A stretch of 64,000 nt of DNA from Bacillota bacterium (GCA_023439185.1 JAEXOR010000056.1:20381-84380), one strand, 5' to 3'; counted from the stretch's first letter, positions 24,739-33,355 are shown. Translations and numbers: made by a program. The notes: a model not told the origin generated them from the letters alone.

Positions 24739-27372
24739 ATGTGGGATAAGGTGCCTCCCCACAATATAGATGCCGAACAGTCGGTGCTGGGCGCAATTTT
24801 TTTGGATAACACGGCCATTCCCAAAGTGGTGCGTCACATCCGGGCCGAGGATTTCTATATGGAATCCCACCGGGTAATTTTCGAAACCATCCTGGAACTG
24901 GAGGAAGGCGGTCATGCCGCCGACCTGGTGACCGTCACCGACAGCCTGCGCCGCAAGGGCGAACTGGAAAAGGTGGGAGGCGCCGCTTACGTGGCCACCC
25001 TGGCCAATATCGCGCCCACGGCGGCCAACGCCGAATATTACGCCCGTATTGTGGAAGAAAAGGCCCTGCTGCGCAATTTGATTAATTTGGCCACCCGGAT
25101 CGCGGGTATGGGCTACGAGGCCGGCGAGGATGCCGAACGCCTGATGGAAGAGGCGGAAAAAATGCTGCTGGAGCTGGGTTCCCGCCGCACTTCCACCATC
25201 TTCACCGAAATCAAGGATATCCTTAAAGATGCCTTCAAGCAACTGGAACACCTGTATAAAAGCAAGGGTGAAATTACCGGAGTCCCTTCCGGATATGCCG
25301 ACCTGGACAGGCTCTGCCAGGGGTTTCAGCCTGGCGATTTGATTATCGTGGCCGCCCGGCCCTCCATGGGTAAAACCAGCTTCGGCCTGTGCGTAGCCTA
25401 CCAGGCGGCGGTCCGGACCGGCAAACCGGTGGCCGTGTTCAGCCTGGAGATGTCCAAGGAACAGTTGGTACAGCGGATGCTTTGCGCCGAGGCCAAGGTG
25501 GACCACCACAAGCTGCGCCGGGGGGAAATGGGCGAGGACGACTGGGTGAAACTGGCCGGCCAAGCCAGGGAAATGGCCAAGCTGCCCATATTTATCGATG
25601 ATTCGGGTATGCTCACCGCGCGCCAGGTCAGGGCCAAATCCAGGCAAATCCATATGGAAAAGGGCCTGGCGCTGATTGTCATCGATTACCTGCAACTGAT
25701 GCACGGCGGCCGGCGCACGGAAAACCGGCAGCAGGAAATTGCCGAGATATCACGTTCCTTAAAGAGTCTGGCCAAGGAATTGAACGTGCCTGTGTTGGCC
25801 CTGGCCCAGCTCAGCCGCTCGGTGGAGCAGCGCCAGATCAAAGTGCCTCAGTTGGCCGATTTACGTGAAAGCGGGTGTCTAACCGGCGACTCGCTAGTGC
25901 AGATGTCCAATGGTGAACGGGTGCCAATTAAATGTCTCAGCGAGACCAATAATCCTGATCAAATAATGGCCTTAAATGAAACGACCTGGAAACTGGAACC
26001 GGCCAGGATACGCAAGGCTTGGTGTACGGGTACAAAGCAGGTTTTCCGGTTAACAACTCAATCAGGCAGGGAAATCAGGGCTACAGCCAACCATAAGTTC
26101 CGTACTGTGGAGGGCTGGAAACGTCTTGATCAGCTTAAAACAGGTGACCATCTTGCATTACCTCGATCATGGGAAAAGTTGCGTAAAAAAGCAACCATGA
26201 CAGAAGCGGAGGTGGCGTTGCTTGGTCATTTAATAGGGGACGGTTGCACTTTACCAAGACATGCCGTGCAATACACATCCAATGAAATTGAACTGGCAAA
26301 AACTGTTGCGGAATTAGCAAACGATGTTTTCGGGGATTCAGTAAAACCGCGTATCGAACGACAATATACCTGGTGGCAGGTATATCTGGCAGCTTCATCA
26401 CATTTAACTCATGGTACCAGAAATCCTGTAGCCGATTGGTTGGAGAGTTTAGGGGTTTGGGGTTTTCGTTCATATGAGAAAAGAGTACCCCAAAAGGTAT
26501 TTCAGCAACCGGTGGAAATAATTAATACATTTTTACGTCATTTATGGGTGACCGACGGTACATTAGGTGTTGTAGGGCATAAGAAACCCAGACCTGTGAT
26601 ATATTACGCCACAAGCAGTAAGAAAATGGCTTATGATGTACAACATCTACTTCTGCACTGTGGAATAATTTCAGTCATTCATTGTGTTCCGCAGCGTGGA
26701 AAGGGACGTGACCAATGGCATGTTGTTATAACCGGGAAGCCTAACATTATTAAATTTATTAATGAAATAGGTTCTATTGGTGAAAAAGCAAAAAGAATTA
26801 AACCTATCATTGATTTTTATCAATTCCGTGATCATGTACCAAATAATGATGTTATACCTGCGACCGTCTGGCGCGTTTTAGTTGAGCCTGCCAGACGCGT
26901 AATAGGATTGAGTCAACGTAATATGCAAAGCATGTTAGGTGTTTCTTATTGTGGTTCAACTTTATACAAACATAATTTAAGCCGGAAAAGGGCTGCCGCA
27001 GTAGCCAAAATAGTTCAGGACGATTTGCTTTCCCGGCTAAGCAAGAGTGACGTTTTTTGGGATCGTATCACCGATGTTAAACCTGAAGGAATAGAACCGG
27101 TCTTTGACCTTGAAATTCCCGGCTACCATAATTTTATAGCCGGCGATATTGTTGTACACAATTCCCTTGAGCAGGACGCGGACGTGGTGATGTTTATCTA
27201 CCGGGACGAATATTACAACCCGGACACCGAGAAGGCTTCCATTGCCGATATCATTGTGGCCAAGCAGAGGAACGGCCCCACGGGCACGGTGGAGCTGGGC
27301 TTTATCAAGGAATTCACCCGGTTTGTGAACCTGGCCCGGCGCAGTGAGCGGGAACAGGTTCCCCCGGTGTAA
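24739..27372 (+). CDS. dnaB: Replicative DNA helicase DnaB, interrupted by an intein
   Basis: The hexameric replication-fork helicase. The N-extein (379 residues) has the N-terminal domain (VPPHNIDAEQSVLGAIFLD), Walker A ARPSMGKTSFGL, and VIDYLQLMHG, and breaks after QLADLRESG. An in-frame intein of 429 residues follows, and the C-extein resumes at SLEQDADVVMFIYRDEYYNPD (69 residues). After splicing the helicase would be about 448 residues, the normal length. ATG 24739 is preferred with AGGTGA at 24725-24730; GTG 24727 is an alternative four codons upstream. Strong terminator after the gene. Confidence 0.95.
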   Translation: MWDKVPPHNIDAEQSVLGAIFLDNTAIPKVVRHIRAEDFYMESHRVIFETILELEEGGHAADLVTVTDSLRRKGELEKVGGAAYVATLANIAPTAANAEYYARIVEEKALLRNLINLATRIAGMGYEAGEDAERLMEEAEKMLLELGSRRTSTIFTEIKDILKDAFKQLEHLYKSKGEITGVPSGYADLDRLCQGFQPGDLIIVAARPSMGKTSFGLCVAYQAAVRTGKPVAVFSLEMSKEQLVQRMLCAEAKVDHHKLRRGEMGEDDWVKLAGQAREMAKLPIFIDDSGMLTARQVRAKSRQIHMEKGLALIVIDYLQLMHGGRRTENRQQEIAEISRSLKSLAKELNVPVLALAQLSRSVEQRQIKVPQLADLRESGCLTGDSLVQMSNGERVPIKCLSETNNPDQIMALNETTWKLEPARIRKAWCTGTKQVFRLTTQSGREIRATANHKFRTVEGWKRLDQLKTGDHLALPRSWEKLRKKATMTEAEVALLGHLIGDGCTLPRHAVQYTSNEIELAKTVAELANDVFGDSVKPRIERQYTWWQVYLAASSHLTHGTRNPVADWLESLGVWGFRSYEKRVPQKVFQQPVEIINTFLRHLWVTDGTLGVVGHKKPRPVIYYATSSKKMAYDVQHLLLHCGIISVIHCVPQRGKGRDQWHVVITGKPNIIKFINEIGSIGEKAKRIKPIIDFYQFRDHVPNNDVIPATVWRVLVEPARRVIGLSQRNMQSMLGVSYCGSTLYKHNLSRKRAAAVAKIVQDDLLSRLSKSDVFWDRITDVKPEGIEPVFDLEIPGYHNFIAGDIVVHNSLEQDADVVMFIYRDEYYNPDTEKASIADIIVAKQRNGPTGTVELGFIKEFTRFVNLARRSEREQVPPV
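25876..27162 (+). mobile_element. DnaB intein with LAGLIDADG homing endonuclease
   Basis: A 429-residue protein intron inside dnaB. It starts with the nucleophile cysteine (CLTGDSLVQM), has the splicing block B as TANHKFRTVEGWKRLDQL, two LAGLIDADG-type blocks (LLGHLIGDGC and LRHLWVTDGTLG, about residues 120 and 220), and ends with FDLEIPGYHNF...DIVVHN before Ser+1 of the extein. All splicing residues appear intact. The insertion point (RESG|C ... HN|SLEQDAD) matches the known DnaB site of the Synechocystis DnaB intein (recalled). The DNA is clearly more AT-rich than the exteins, in keeping with horizontal spread. Confidence 0.95.
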
Positions 27373-27447
27373 GCCAAAGCAAGCCGGAGCCTGGCACTGG
27401 AATGTCAACAGCGATAGAATCGCAATCCCCAAATTAAATGCACACCC

Positions 27448-27489
27448 AGATTGTTGGTATTTGTGACAAATTTCAACAATCTTTTTTTG
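27448..27489 (+). terminator. Intrinsic terminator after dnaB
   Basis: AGATTGTTG (27448-27456) pairs with CAACAATCT (27474-27482), followed by a run of six T. It closes the rplI-lonC-dnaB region. Confidence 0.85.
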
Positions 27490-27517
27490 TTGCTTTTTAA
27501 CATATTTATAGTATTAT
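27490..27517 (+). promoter_or_regulatory. Candidate promoter of the riboswitch transcript
   Basis: TTGCTT (27490-27495) and TATTAT (27512-27517) are 16 bp apart, just after the dnaB terminator and about 40 bp before the riboswitch. Confidence 0.4.
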
Positions 27518-27555
27518 TTTTATGACAGATTATTATAAATACCGCCTGATATTAA

Positions 27556-27659
27556 CAATATCCGAAGTCATTTTACCTGTGGCCATAGCGGCTATGGTAA
27601 CCTGACCGGCAGGGTACAAGCTGGAAACGGCTGTGCCTCCCATTGTGGAAAGGATAGTG
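27556..27659 (+). ncRNA. Molybdenum/tungsten cofactor (Moco/Tuco) riboswitch
   Basis: P1 forms between CAATATCC (27556-27563) and GGATAGTG (27652-27659) with one mismatch. Inside are GTCA, a CCATAG/CTATGG hairpin (P3 position), CAGGG, an AAGCTG-GAAA-CGGCT hairpin, and GCCTCCC followed by TGGAAAGG. The order CAGGG, hairpin, GCCTCCC, TGGAAAGG at the 3' side of P1 matches the Moco RNA upstream of E. coli moaA as recalled. Moco RNAs sense the molybdenum or tungsten cofactor. The downstream solute-binding protein genes fit a metal-oxyanion role. Confidence 0.8.
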
Positions 27660-27676
27660 TGTGTTGGGGATTTAAC

Positions 27677-27714
27677 AAGCCCTGCATTGCGATTCATTTC
27701 GCGGTGCAGGGCTT
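27677..27714 (+). terminator. Long hairpin between riboswitch and first binding-protein gene
   Basis: AAGCCCTGCA (27677-27686) pairs with TGCAGGGCTT (27705-27714); inner pairs extend it to 15 bp with two G-T. The following sequence is AT-rich (ATTAAATATAAAAAATTTT) but not a clean T run. It is the probable expression platform of the riboswitch. Confidence 0.6.
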
Positions 27715-27752
27715 ATTAAATATAAAAAATTTTGCAATAGGAGGTACAAAAT

Positions 27753-29042
27753 GTGCGGTACCCCATAAAAAAACGGTCCCCCAAAGTATTCTGCCCATTC
27801 ATCCTGTTACTGTTGATTCTGGCCATGCCAACGCTGTCTTTTGCCGCCGACTTCACCGACGACTTGGGCCGGACGGTTTCCCTGCCCGACACCATCGACA
27901 AATTTGCCCCGACCGGCCCCATGGCCCAGTACGTCCTCTACTCGGTGAACCCGGATAAAATGGCCGGTTGGGCCAATGCCCTGACGTACGACCAGAAGCA
28001 GTACATTGATTCAAACCTGTGGGGCCTTCCGATCTTCGGCCAAATCTACGGCGGCTACGGCGTATATAACGTCGATGCCGTAAAGACCTCCGGCGCGAAA
28101 GTAATCGTCGACGTCGGTCAGATCAAGGACAGCGTGCTGGAAATGACGTACGCCTTTAATGAACTGCAGGCCCAAGCCGGCATCCCGGTGGTGTTTATCC
28201 GGGCGGACGACCTGGGCGCCCCTGTTTACGATTACGACCGCGTTTACGAGCGGTTGGGCACATTCCTGCTCGACGACAGAGACCATATCTCTGATCTGCA
28301 GGACTATTGCTACGAAACAAAGGAATACATTGAAACTCAGCGGGCGACAATTCCCCAAAACGTGGCCCGGGCCAGGAGCATTTATTACGGCGAAGGCCCG
28401 GAAGGCCTTTTAACCAACGGTATCGCCGGCCCGGGAGCCATTAACCAGGACATTATCCCCTTTATCGGCGGGGTCAACGTGGCGGTTATTGAATCTACCA
28501 GCGGACTGGGCCTGACCCCGGTCACCATTGGGCGGGTCCGGAATTGGAACCCGCGGGCCATTATCTTCGGACCCCACGGCTATTACCAATATGTAGCCGA
28601 CGATCCCGACTGGGAAGAGATCTCCGCCGTTGAAAACGGCAAGTACGCCCAGGTCCCCGACGCCCTGTACAACTGGATCGGCCGCCCGCCTTCGGTCAAC
28701 CGCATACTGGGCGCCCAGTGGCTGGCCCACATCATGTTCCCGGAATATTATCCGGAGTATTATTCTATGCCTGCTATTGTAGACGAGTATTACAATTTAT
28801 TCTACCATTACGACCTGTCGCGGGAGCAAATCGACGCCATTCTAAGTACCGCCGAGTTTATTGACCCCGTTTGGGAGGACTACGACGATTATACTCCGCT
28901 AAACCACTTCTATTATGAATACAATAACAACAATTGCCTGCGAAATGTTGAACTGCCGGGCCAAATCATCATATATCAATATGACGCTAACGGAAACATA
29001 TTAAGCGGACCATATATTGAATCAACCGTCGAAACGGAATAA
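27753..29042 (+). CDS. Secreted class III solute-binding protein (BtuF/MolA-like fold), no lipobox
   Basis: A 429-residue protein with a signal peptide (basic IKKRS, hydrophobic FILLLLILAMP, cleavage near SFA|AD) and a Peripla_BP_2-type domain (TDDLGRTVSLPDTIDK, NPDKMAGWAN, DWEEISAVENGKYAQVP, GRPPSVNRILGAQWLAHIMFPEYY). This family binds siderophores, cobalamin or, as in Haemophilus MolA, molybdate. The Moco riboswitch suggests molybdate or tungstate (inference). There is no lipobox cysteine and no ABC permease or ATPase nearby, so the protein may be free or bound otherwise. The C-terminus ends with one YD-like repeat (IYQYDANGNILSG). Start GTG 27753; GGAGG is eight bases upstream. The paralogue is next. 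Confidence 0.85.
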   Translation: MRYPIKKRSPKVFCPFILLLLILAMPTLSFAADFTDDLGRTVSLPDTIDKFAPTGPMAQYVLYSVNPDKMAGWANALTYDQKQYIDSNLWGLPIFGQIYGGYGVYNVDAVKTSGAKVIVDVGQIKDSVLEMTYAFNELQAQAGIPVVFIRADDLGAPVYDYDRVYERLGTFLLDDRDHISDLQDYCYETKEYIETQRATIPQNVARARSIYYGEGPEGLLTNGIAGPGAINQDIIPFIGGVNVAVIESTSGLGLTPVTIGRVRNWNPRAIIFGPHGYYQYVADDPDWEEISAVENGKYAQVPDALYNWIGRPPSVNRILGAQWLAHIMFPEYYPEYYSMPAIVDEYYNLFYHYDLSREQIDAILSTAEFIDPVWEDYDDYTPLNHFYYEYNNNNCLRNVELPGQIIIYQYDANGNILSGPYIESTVETE

Positions 29043-29118
29043 ATATAAGATACCTGCAAATTAGTCAATCAACTCACTATATAAACAGACGAATTAAAGT
29101 GAAGGAGGCACGAAACAA

Positions 29119-30957
29119 ATGCGGCGCCCCATAAAAAAATGGTTCCCCCAAATATTCCGCCTATTCATCCTGCTGCTGCTGATCCTGGCCATGCCAACCA
29201 TGGCCTCTGCCTACAACTACACCGACGACCTGGGCCGGACGGTTTCCCTGCCCAATACCATCAACAAATTTGCCCCGTCCGGCGCCATGGCGGAGATCGT
29301 CCTCTACTCGGTGAACCCGGCCAAGCTGGCGGGCTGGGCCAACGCCCCGACCCCCGCCCAGCAGCAATATATCAATTATACCGCTTACCCGAACCTGGCG
29401 AACCTGCCGGTCTTCGGCCAAATCTACGGCGGCTCCGGCATATATAACGTCGACGCCGTAAAGGCCTCCGGCGCTCAAGTAATCGTCGACGTCGGCCAAA
29501 TCAAAGGCAGCGTGGCGGAAATGGCGAACGCCTTTGATGAACTGCAGGCTGAAGCCGGCATCCCGGTGGTGTTTATCCGGGCGGACGACCTGGGCGCCCC
29601 TGTCCATGATTACGACCGCGTTTATGAGCGGCTGAGCATCTTCCTGCTCAACGACAGCGCTCAGATCTATGCTCTGCAGGGCTATTGCTTCGACACAAAG
29701 GAATACATTGAAACTCAGCGGGAGGCAATTCCCCAAAACGTGGCCGAGACCAGGACCATCTATTACGGCGAAGGCCCGGACGGCCTTCTGACCAACGGCA
29801 CGTGGGGGCCGGGAGCCATCCACCAGGACATTATGCGCTTTATCGGCGGGATCAACGTGGCGGATATTGAATCTGCCAGCGGACAGGGCCTGACCCCGGT
29901 CACCATCGGACAAGTCCAGGGCTGGGACCCGGACGCCATTATCTTCGGCCCCGGCAGCTATTACGACTACGTAGCCGACGATCCCGACTGGGAAGAGATC
30001 TCCGCCGTTAGAAACGGCAAATACGTCCAGGTCCCCGACGCCCGTTACAACTGGATCGGCCGCCCGCCTTCGGTTAACCGCATGCTGGGCGCCCAATGGC
30101 TGGCCCACATCATGTTCCCGGAATATTATCCGGCGTATAGCAGCGACGCTCTGCCTACTATTGTAGACGACTTTTACAATTTATTCTACCATTACGACCT
30201 GTCGCCGGCGCAGATCAACGCCATTCTGAGTGCCGCTGAGTTTGTTGTCCCCAATTGGAATAATGTTGGCGGCGGCGGGACGCAGGATGTCCAGAACTAC
30301 TACCAGAAATGCGACCCCGCGCAAAGAGATGAGTCACTGATTGGCGACCCCATCGACACCGCCACCGGAGCGCACATCGTCCAGGAAGAACTAATCAAAA
30401 TCAACGGCGCCATTTCGTTTACTTTTGATCTGAGCTACAACTCCATGATGCTGGAGGAAGGCCCTCTGGGCAAAGGCTGGAGCCACAACTACGAAGCCCG
30501 CCTGGAACCGCAGCCGGCCGGCAGCGTCAAGCTGCGCTGGACCGCCAACCGCTCCAACACCTTCAGCCCCGTCGGCGGCAACCAGTACATCTCGCTGGAC
30601 CAATCCTGCCGGGCGGACCTGTTGGTCCAAAACAGCGACGGCAGCTACGACCTGACCCGCAAAGACCAAAGCGTCTATAAATTCAACCCGGCGGGACAAC
30701 TGACCCAAATCCTGAACGGACACGGCCAGTTAATCAACCTCGCCTACGACGGCTCCGGCCGGCTGCAGACCGTCGGCGAACCGCTGTCGGGCAAGGGCCT
30801 GACCCTTGCCTATACCGGCAGCCTGCTCACCGGCCTGACCGACAGCCTGAACCGGCAAATCACCCTGACCTACAACACCGGTCGCAACCTGACCGGCATC
30901 ACCTATCCCGGCAACAAAACCACCAGCTTTACCTATGACGCCTTCGACCAGATATAA
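29119..30957 (+). CDS. Solute-binding domain fused to RHS/YD-repeat protein, N-terminal part up to an in-frame stop
   Basis: 612 residues before a TAA. Residues 1-34 are a signal peptide without lipobox (ending near ASA|YN). Residues about 35-380 are a binding domain closely similar to the preceding protein. After DVQNYYQKCDPAQRDESL, an RHS shell begins (GDPIDTATGAHIVQEELIKING, FDLSYNSM, GKGWSHNYEARL) with YD repeats (FTYDAFDQI). The same frame is open again immediately after TAA (30955-30957) and runs to 33099 through the rest of the RHS protein, so this is one gene of about 1326 codons broken by one nonsense codon. AAGGAGG at 29102-29108 marks the ATG. Wobble positions in the RHS part are strongly C-rich. 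Confidence 0.85.
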   Translation: MRRPIKKWFPQIFRLFILLLLILAMPTMASAYNYTDDLGRTVSLPNTINKFAPSGAMAEIVLYSVNPAKLAGWANAPTPAQQQYINYTAYPNLANLPVFGQIYGGSGIYNVDAVKASGAQVIVDVGQIKGSVAEMANAFDELQAEAGIPVVFIRADDLGAPVHDYDRVYERLSIFLLNDSAQIYALQGYCFDTKEYIETQREAIPQNVAETRTIYYGEGPDGLLTNGTWGPGAIHQDIMRFIGGINVADIESASGQGLTPVTIGQVQGWDPDAIIFGPGSYYDYVADDPDWEEISAVRNGKYVQVPDARYNWIGRPPSVNRMLGAQWLAHIMFPEYYPAYSSDALPTIVDDFYNLFYHYDLSPAQINAILSAAEFVVPNWNNVGGGGTQDVQNYYQKCDPAQRDESLIGDPIDTATGAHIVQEELIKINGAISFTFDLSYNSMMLEEGPLGKGWSHNYEARLEPQPAGSVKLRWTANRSNTFSPVGGNQYISLDQSCRADLLVQNSDGSYDLTRKDQSVYKFNPAGQLTQILNGHGQLINLAYDGSGRLQTVGEPLSGKGLTLAYTGSLLTGLTDSLNRQITLTYNTGRNLTGITYPGNKTTSFTYDAFDQI

Positions 30958-31161
30958 TCCGCAACCGACGGGGAAGGCTATCAAATATTCCATAACACCT
31001 ACGACGAACAGGGACGGGTAATCCAACAGCAAGACGGCCTGAACCAAACCAGCACCCTCCAATATGGCACCGCCGGATATCCACCCGGTAAAATAGAAAC
31101 CACCATCACCGACAGAAACGGCCGGAGCAAAGAATACATCCACAACGGCAACTACGAACTG

Positions 31162-33099
31162 GTGCGAGTTAGAGACGAACTGGGCTACACCACCGCCTGC
31201 ACCTACGACACCAACGGCAACCGCACCAGTATAACCGACGCCCTGAGCAACACCACCACCAACCAATACGACAGCCTGAGCCGGCTGACCGCCAGCACCA
31301 ACCCGCTGAACCAACGCACCCGGTTCGCCTATGACGAGCTGGGTCGGCTGATCCAGGTTACCGACCCCATGAACAAAACCGCCGGCCAGCAATTTGACAG
31401 CAACGGCAACCGCGTCGCGCTGACCGACCCCGCCGGCAACACCCAACACTTCACCTACGACCCGGCGGACAGGCTCACCGGAATATCCTCCCCCACCGGC
31501 AGCCGGCAATACGCCTACAACCTGCTGGGCTACCTGGCCGGCAGCACCAACGGCAGAAACCAGACCCAAACCTGCGCCTACGACGCCGCCGGCCGGCTAA
31601 TCAGCCAAACCGACCCGGACGGCGCCATCTCATACACCTATGACAACAACAGCAACATCCTCACCGTCACCGACGCCGCCGGCAACACCATCGGCTACAC
31701 CTACGACCAGGCAGGCAACCTGACCGGGCTGACCTACCCCGACGGCAAACAAGTCCACTACACCTACGACGCCGCCAACCGGCTAACCGGCGTCACCGAC
31801 TGGGCCGGCCGGACCACCGCCTACAGCTACGACCCCAACGGGCGGCTGACCCAAACCACCCGCCCCAACGGCACAACAGAAACCAGAAGCTACGACGAAA
31901 ACGGGCGCCTCACCGAACTAAAAGACACCGGCAGCGGCGACGCCATCATCAGCCACTACAACTGGGAATACAACGCCGCCGGCAACATCACCGCCGAAAT
32001 CACGCCCAACCCCGGGCAGTCCTTCGTTATGGGCAACCAGGCCATGACCTACACCACCGACAACCGGCTGGCCAACTACAACGGCAGCGCAATCAGCTAC
32101 GACGCCGACGGCAACATGACCACCGGCCCCCTGCAGGGGACCATGCAAAACCTCACCTACGACAGCCGCAACCGCCTGACCGCGGCCGGGGGCGCCGAAT
32201 ACACCTACGACGCCGAAAACCGACGCATCGCCACCACCATAGGGGGCCAGCAAACCAGCTACGTAATCAACCCCCACGCCGCCTTAAGCCAGGTACTGAT
32301 CAAAACAGACCCCAACAACACCGCCACCTACTACATCTACGGCCTGGGCCTAATCGGCGAAGAATCCGGCGGAACATACAAGACCTACCACTACGACCTC
32401 AGAGGCAGCACAGTAGCCATCACCGGCCCTACCGGGACGGTTACCGACAGATTCCAATACGGCCCCTACGGAGAAGTACAAAGAATTACAGGCCACACCG
32501 CCACGCCTTTCCTGTATAATGGAAGAGACGGCGTAATGACCGATGCCAACGGCCTCTACCACATGCGCGCCCGCTACTACAACCCCGGGATCATGCGGTT
32601 TATAAACCGGGACGTGATTACCGGCAGCGTGGAAGAAACCTTGAGCCTGAACAGATATATCTACTGCCAGGGTGACCCGGTGAACCTTGTTGATCCGACC
32701 GGACACAATCCATACGTTCGTGTGATACAACAAGCAGGACAAGCCGTTGTAAGAGGCGCATCCTGCGCATCCTGGGTCTGGAGCAAAACCGGAGGGCGAC
32801 TATGCCGCCAAGGGCAGAATGCTGCGGGTAAAGATGTTATTGAGGGCGCGGGTAACGTTCCAAATAAAGTTACAGACTTAGCAAAAAATATGAAGGATTG
32901 GTTAGGAAAGGATGCAAGGGTAATTACAAATAAGAATGGGGATAAGGTTTTTATGTTAGGTGATGGAACCAAAAGAATAAGATTTGATATAAATAATCCT
33001 TCCCCACACAATAATCCTCACGGTCACGTTGAGGAACTGGTAAACGGAAAATGGGTGAAATCAGGCCCGATTTACCCGACCGACGTTCCGCATAACTAA
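31162..33099 (+). CDS. RHS/YD-repeat protein, C-terminal part with toxin-like tip
   Basis: Continuation of the 29119 gene in the same frame; the reading frame is open from 30958, and GTG 31162 is only the first start-like codon, without a ribosome site. It holds many YD repeats (forms such as YTYDAAGRL, YDANGNxT) and the RHS-associated core (RFQYGPYGEV...YHMRARYYNPGIMRFINRD...NRYIYCQGDPVNLVDPTG). After DPTG a tip of about 125 residues differs in composition (AT-rich) and ends IRFDINNPSPHNNPHGHVEEL with GPIYPTDVPHN. RHS shells typically enclose and release such C-terminal toxins. The tip resembles small polymorphic nuclease toxins (possibly the type 24 group, unverified). Confidence 0.82.
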   Translation: MRVRDELGYTTACTYDTNGNRTSITDALSNTTTNQYDSLSRLTASTNPLNQRTRFAYDELGRLIQVTDPMNKTAGQQFDSNGNRVALTDPAGNTQHFTYDPADRLTGISSPTGSRQYAYNLLGYLAGSTNGRNQTQTCAYDAAGRLISQTDPDGAISYTYDNNSNILTVTDAAGNTIGYTYDQAGNLTGLTYPDGKQVHYTYDAANRLTGVTDWAGRTTAYSYDPNGRLTQTTRPNGTTETRSYDENGRLTELKDTGSGDAIISHYNWEYNAAGNITAEITPNPGQSFVMGNQAMTYTTDNRLANYNGSAISYDADGNMTTGPLQGTMQNLTYDSRNRLTAAGGAEYTYDAENRRIATTIGGQQTSYVINPHAALSQVLIKTDPNNTATYYIYGLGLIGEESGGTYKTYHYDLRGSTVAITGPTGTVTDRFQYGPYGEVQRITGHTATPFLYNGRDGVMTDANGLYHMRARYYNPGIMRFINRDVITGSVEETLSLNRYIYCQGDPVNLVDPTGHNPYVRVIQQAGQAVVRGASCASWVWSKTGGRLCRQGQNAAGKDVIEGAGNVPNKVTDLAKNMKDWLGKDARVITNKNGDKVFMLGDGTKRIRFDINNPSPHNNPHGHVEELVNGKWVKSGPIYPTDVPHN

Positions 33100-33112
33100 T
33101 AGGAGGGTATAA

Positions 33113-33355
33113 ATGAGAATTCTTAATGAAGACAGCAATAAATCAATGAAAAATGCTCTATTGTTGCTTACAGTTCAAGAAGCAAGCGAGCTGAGGGACG
33201 ATCTTGAGAGGTTAATATCTCAGAAAATTTTTAACGACCATAGTCACATTAATGATTCGGATTATGAGCATGAGCTAACGATTGCATTGTACAATCCGGA
33301 TAATATAGAGGAATTTAACGAAAGAACTAAAAAGTTAATATCACATGATGAATAA
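33113..33355 (+). CDS. Candidate immunity protein to the RHS toxin tip
   Basis: An acidic 80-residue protein (MRILNEDSNKSMKNALLLLTVQEASELRDDLERLIS...) with no known domain that I recognise. It starts 13 bp after the RHS gene behind GGAGGG. Its small size, acidity, AT-rich codons and place directly after a polymorphic toxin tip are the usual setting of an immunity gene; this is inference from position. A GGAGGGG/CCCCTCC hairpin lies just downstream. Confidence 0.65.
   Translation: MRILNEDSNKSMKNALLLLTVQEASELRDDLERLISQKIFNDHSHINDSDYEHELTIALYNPDNIEEFNERTKKLISHDE

Noticed and set aside
24664..25704. 346-residue minus-strand frame opposite dnaB
   Set aside because: Antisense to the DnaB N-extein, which is certain; translation is low-complexity and histidine/glutamine-rich.
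27556..27659. Cobalamin riboswitch, suggested by the BtuF-like proteins downstream
   Set aside because: The B12-box core is absent, while P1 and the CAGGG/GCCTCCC/TGGAAAGG arrangement fit Moco RNA.
27751..27768. ATG at 27751 as start of the first binding protein
   Set aside because: It opens a frame of five codons only; GTG 27753 aligns with the ATG of the paralogue and has the right ribosome-site spacing.
30730..32277. Long valine/glycine-rich minus-strand frames opposite the RHS gene
   Set aside because: Produced by repeated YD codons with C-rich wobble positions; not real proteins.
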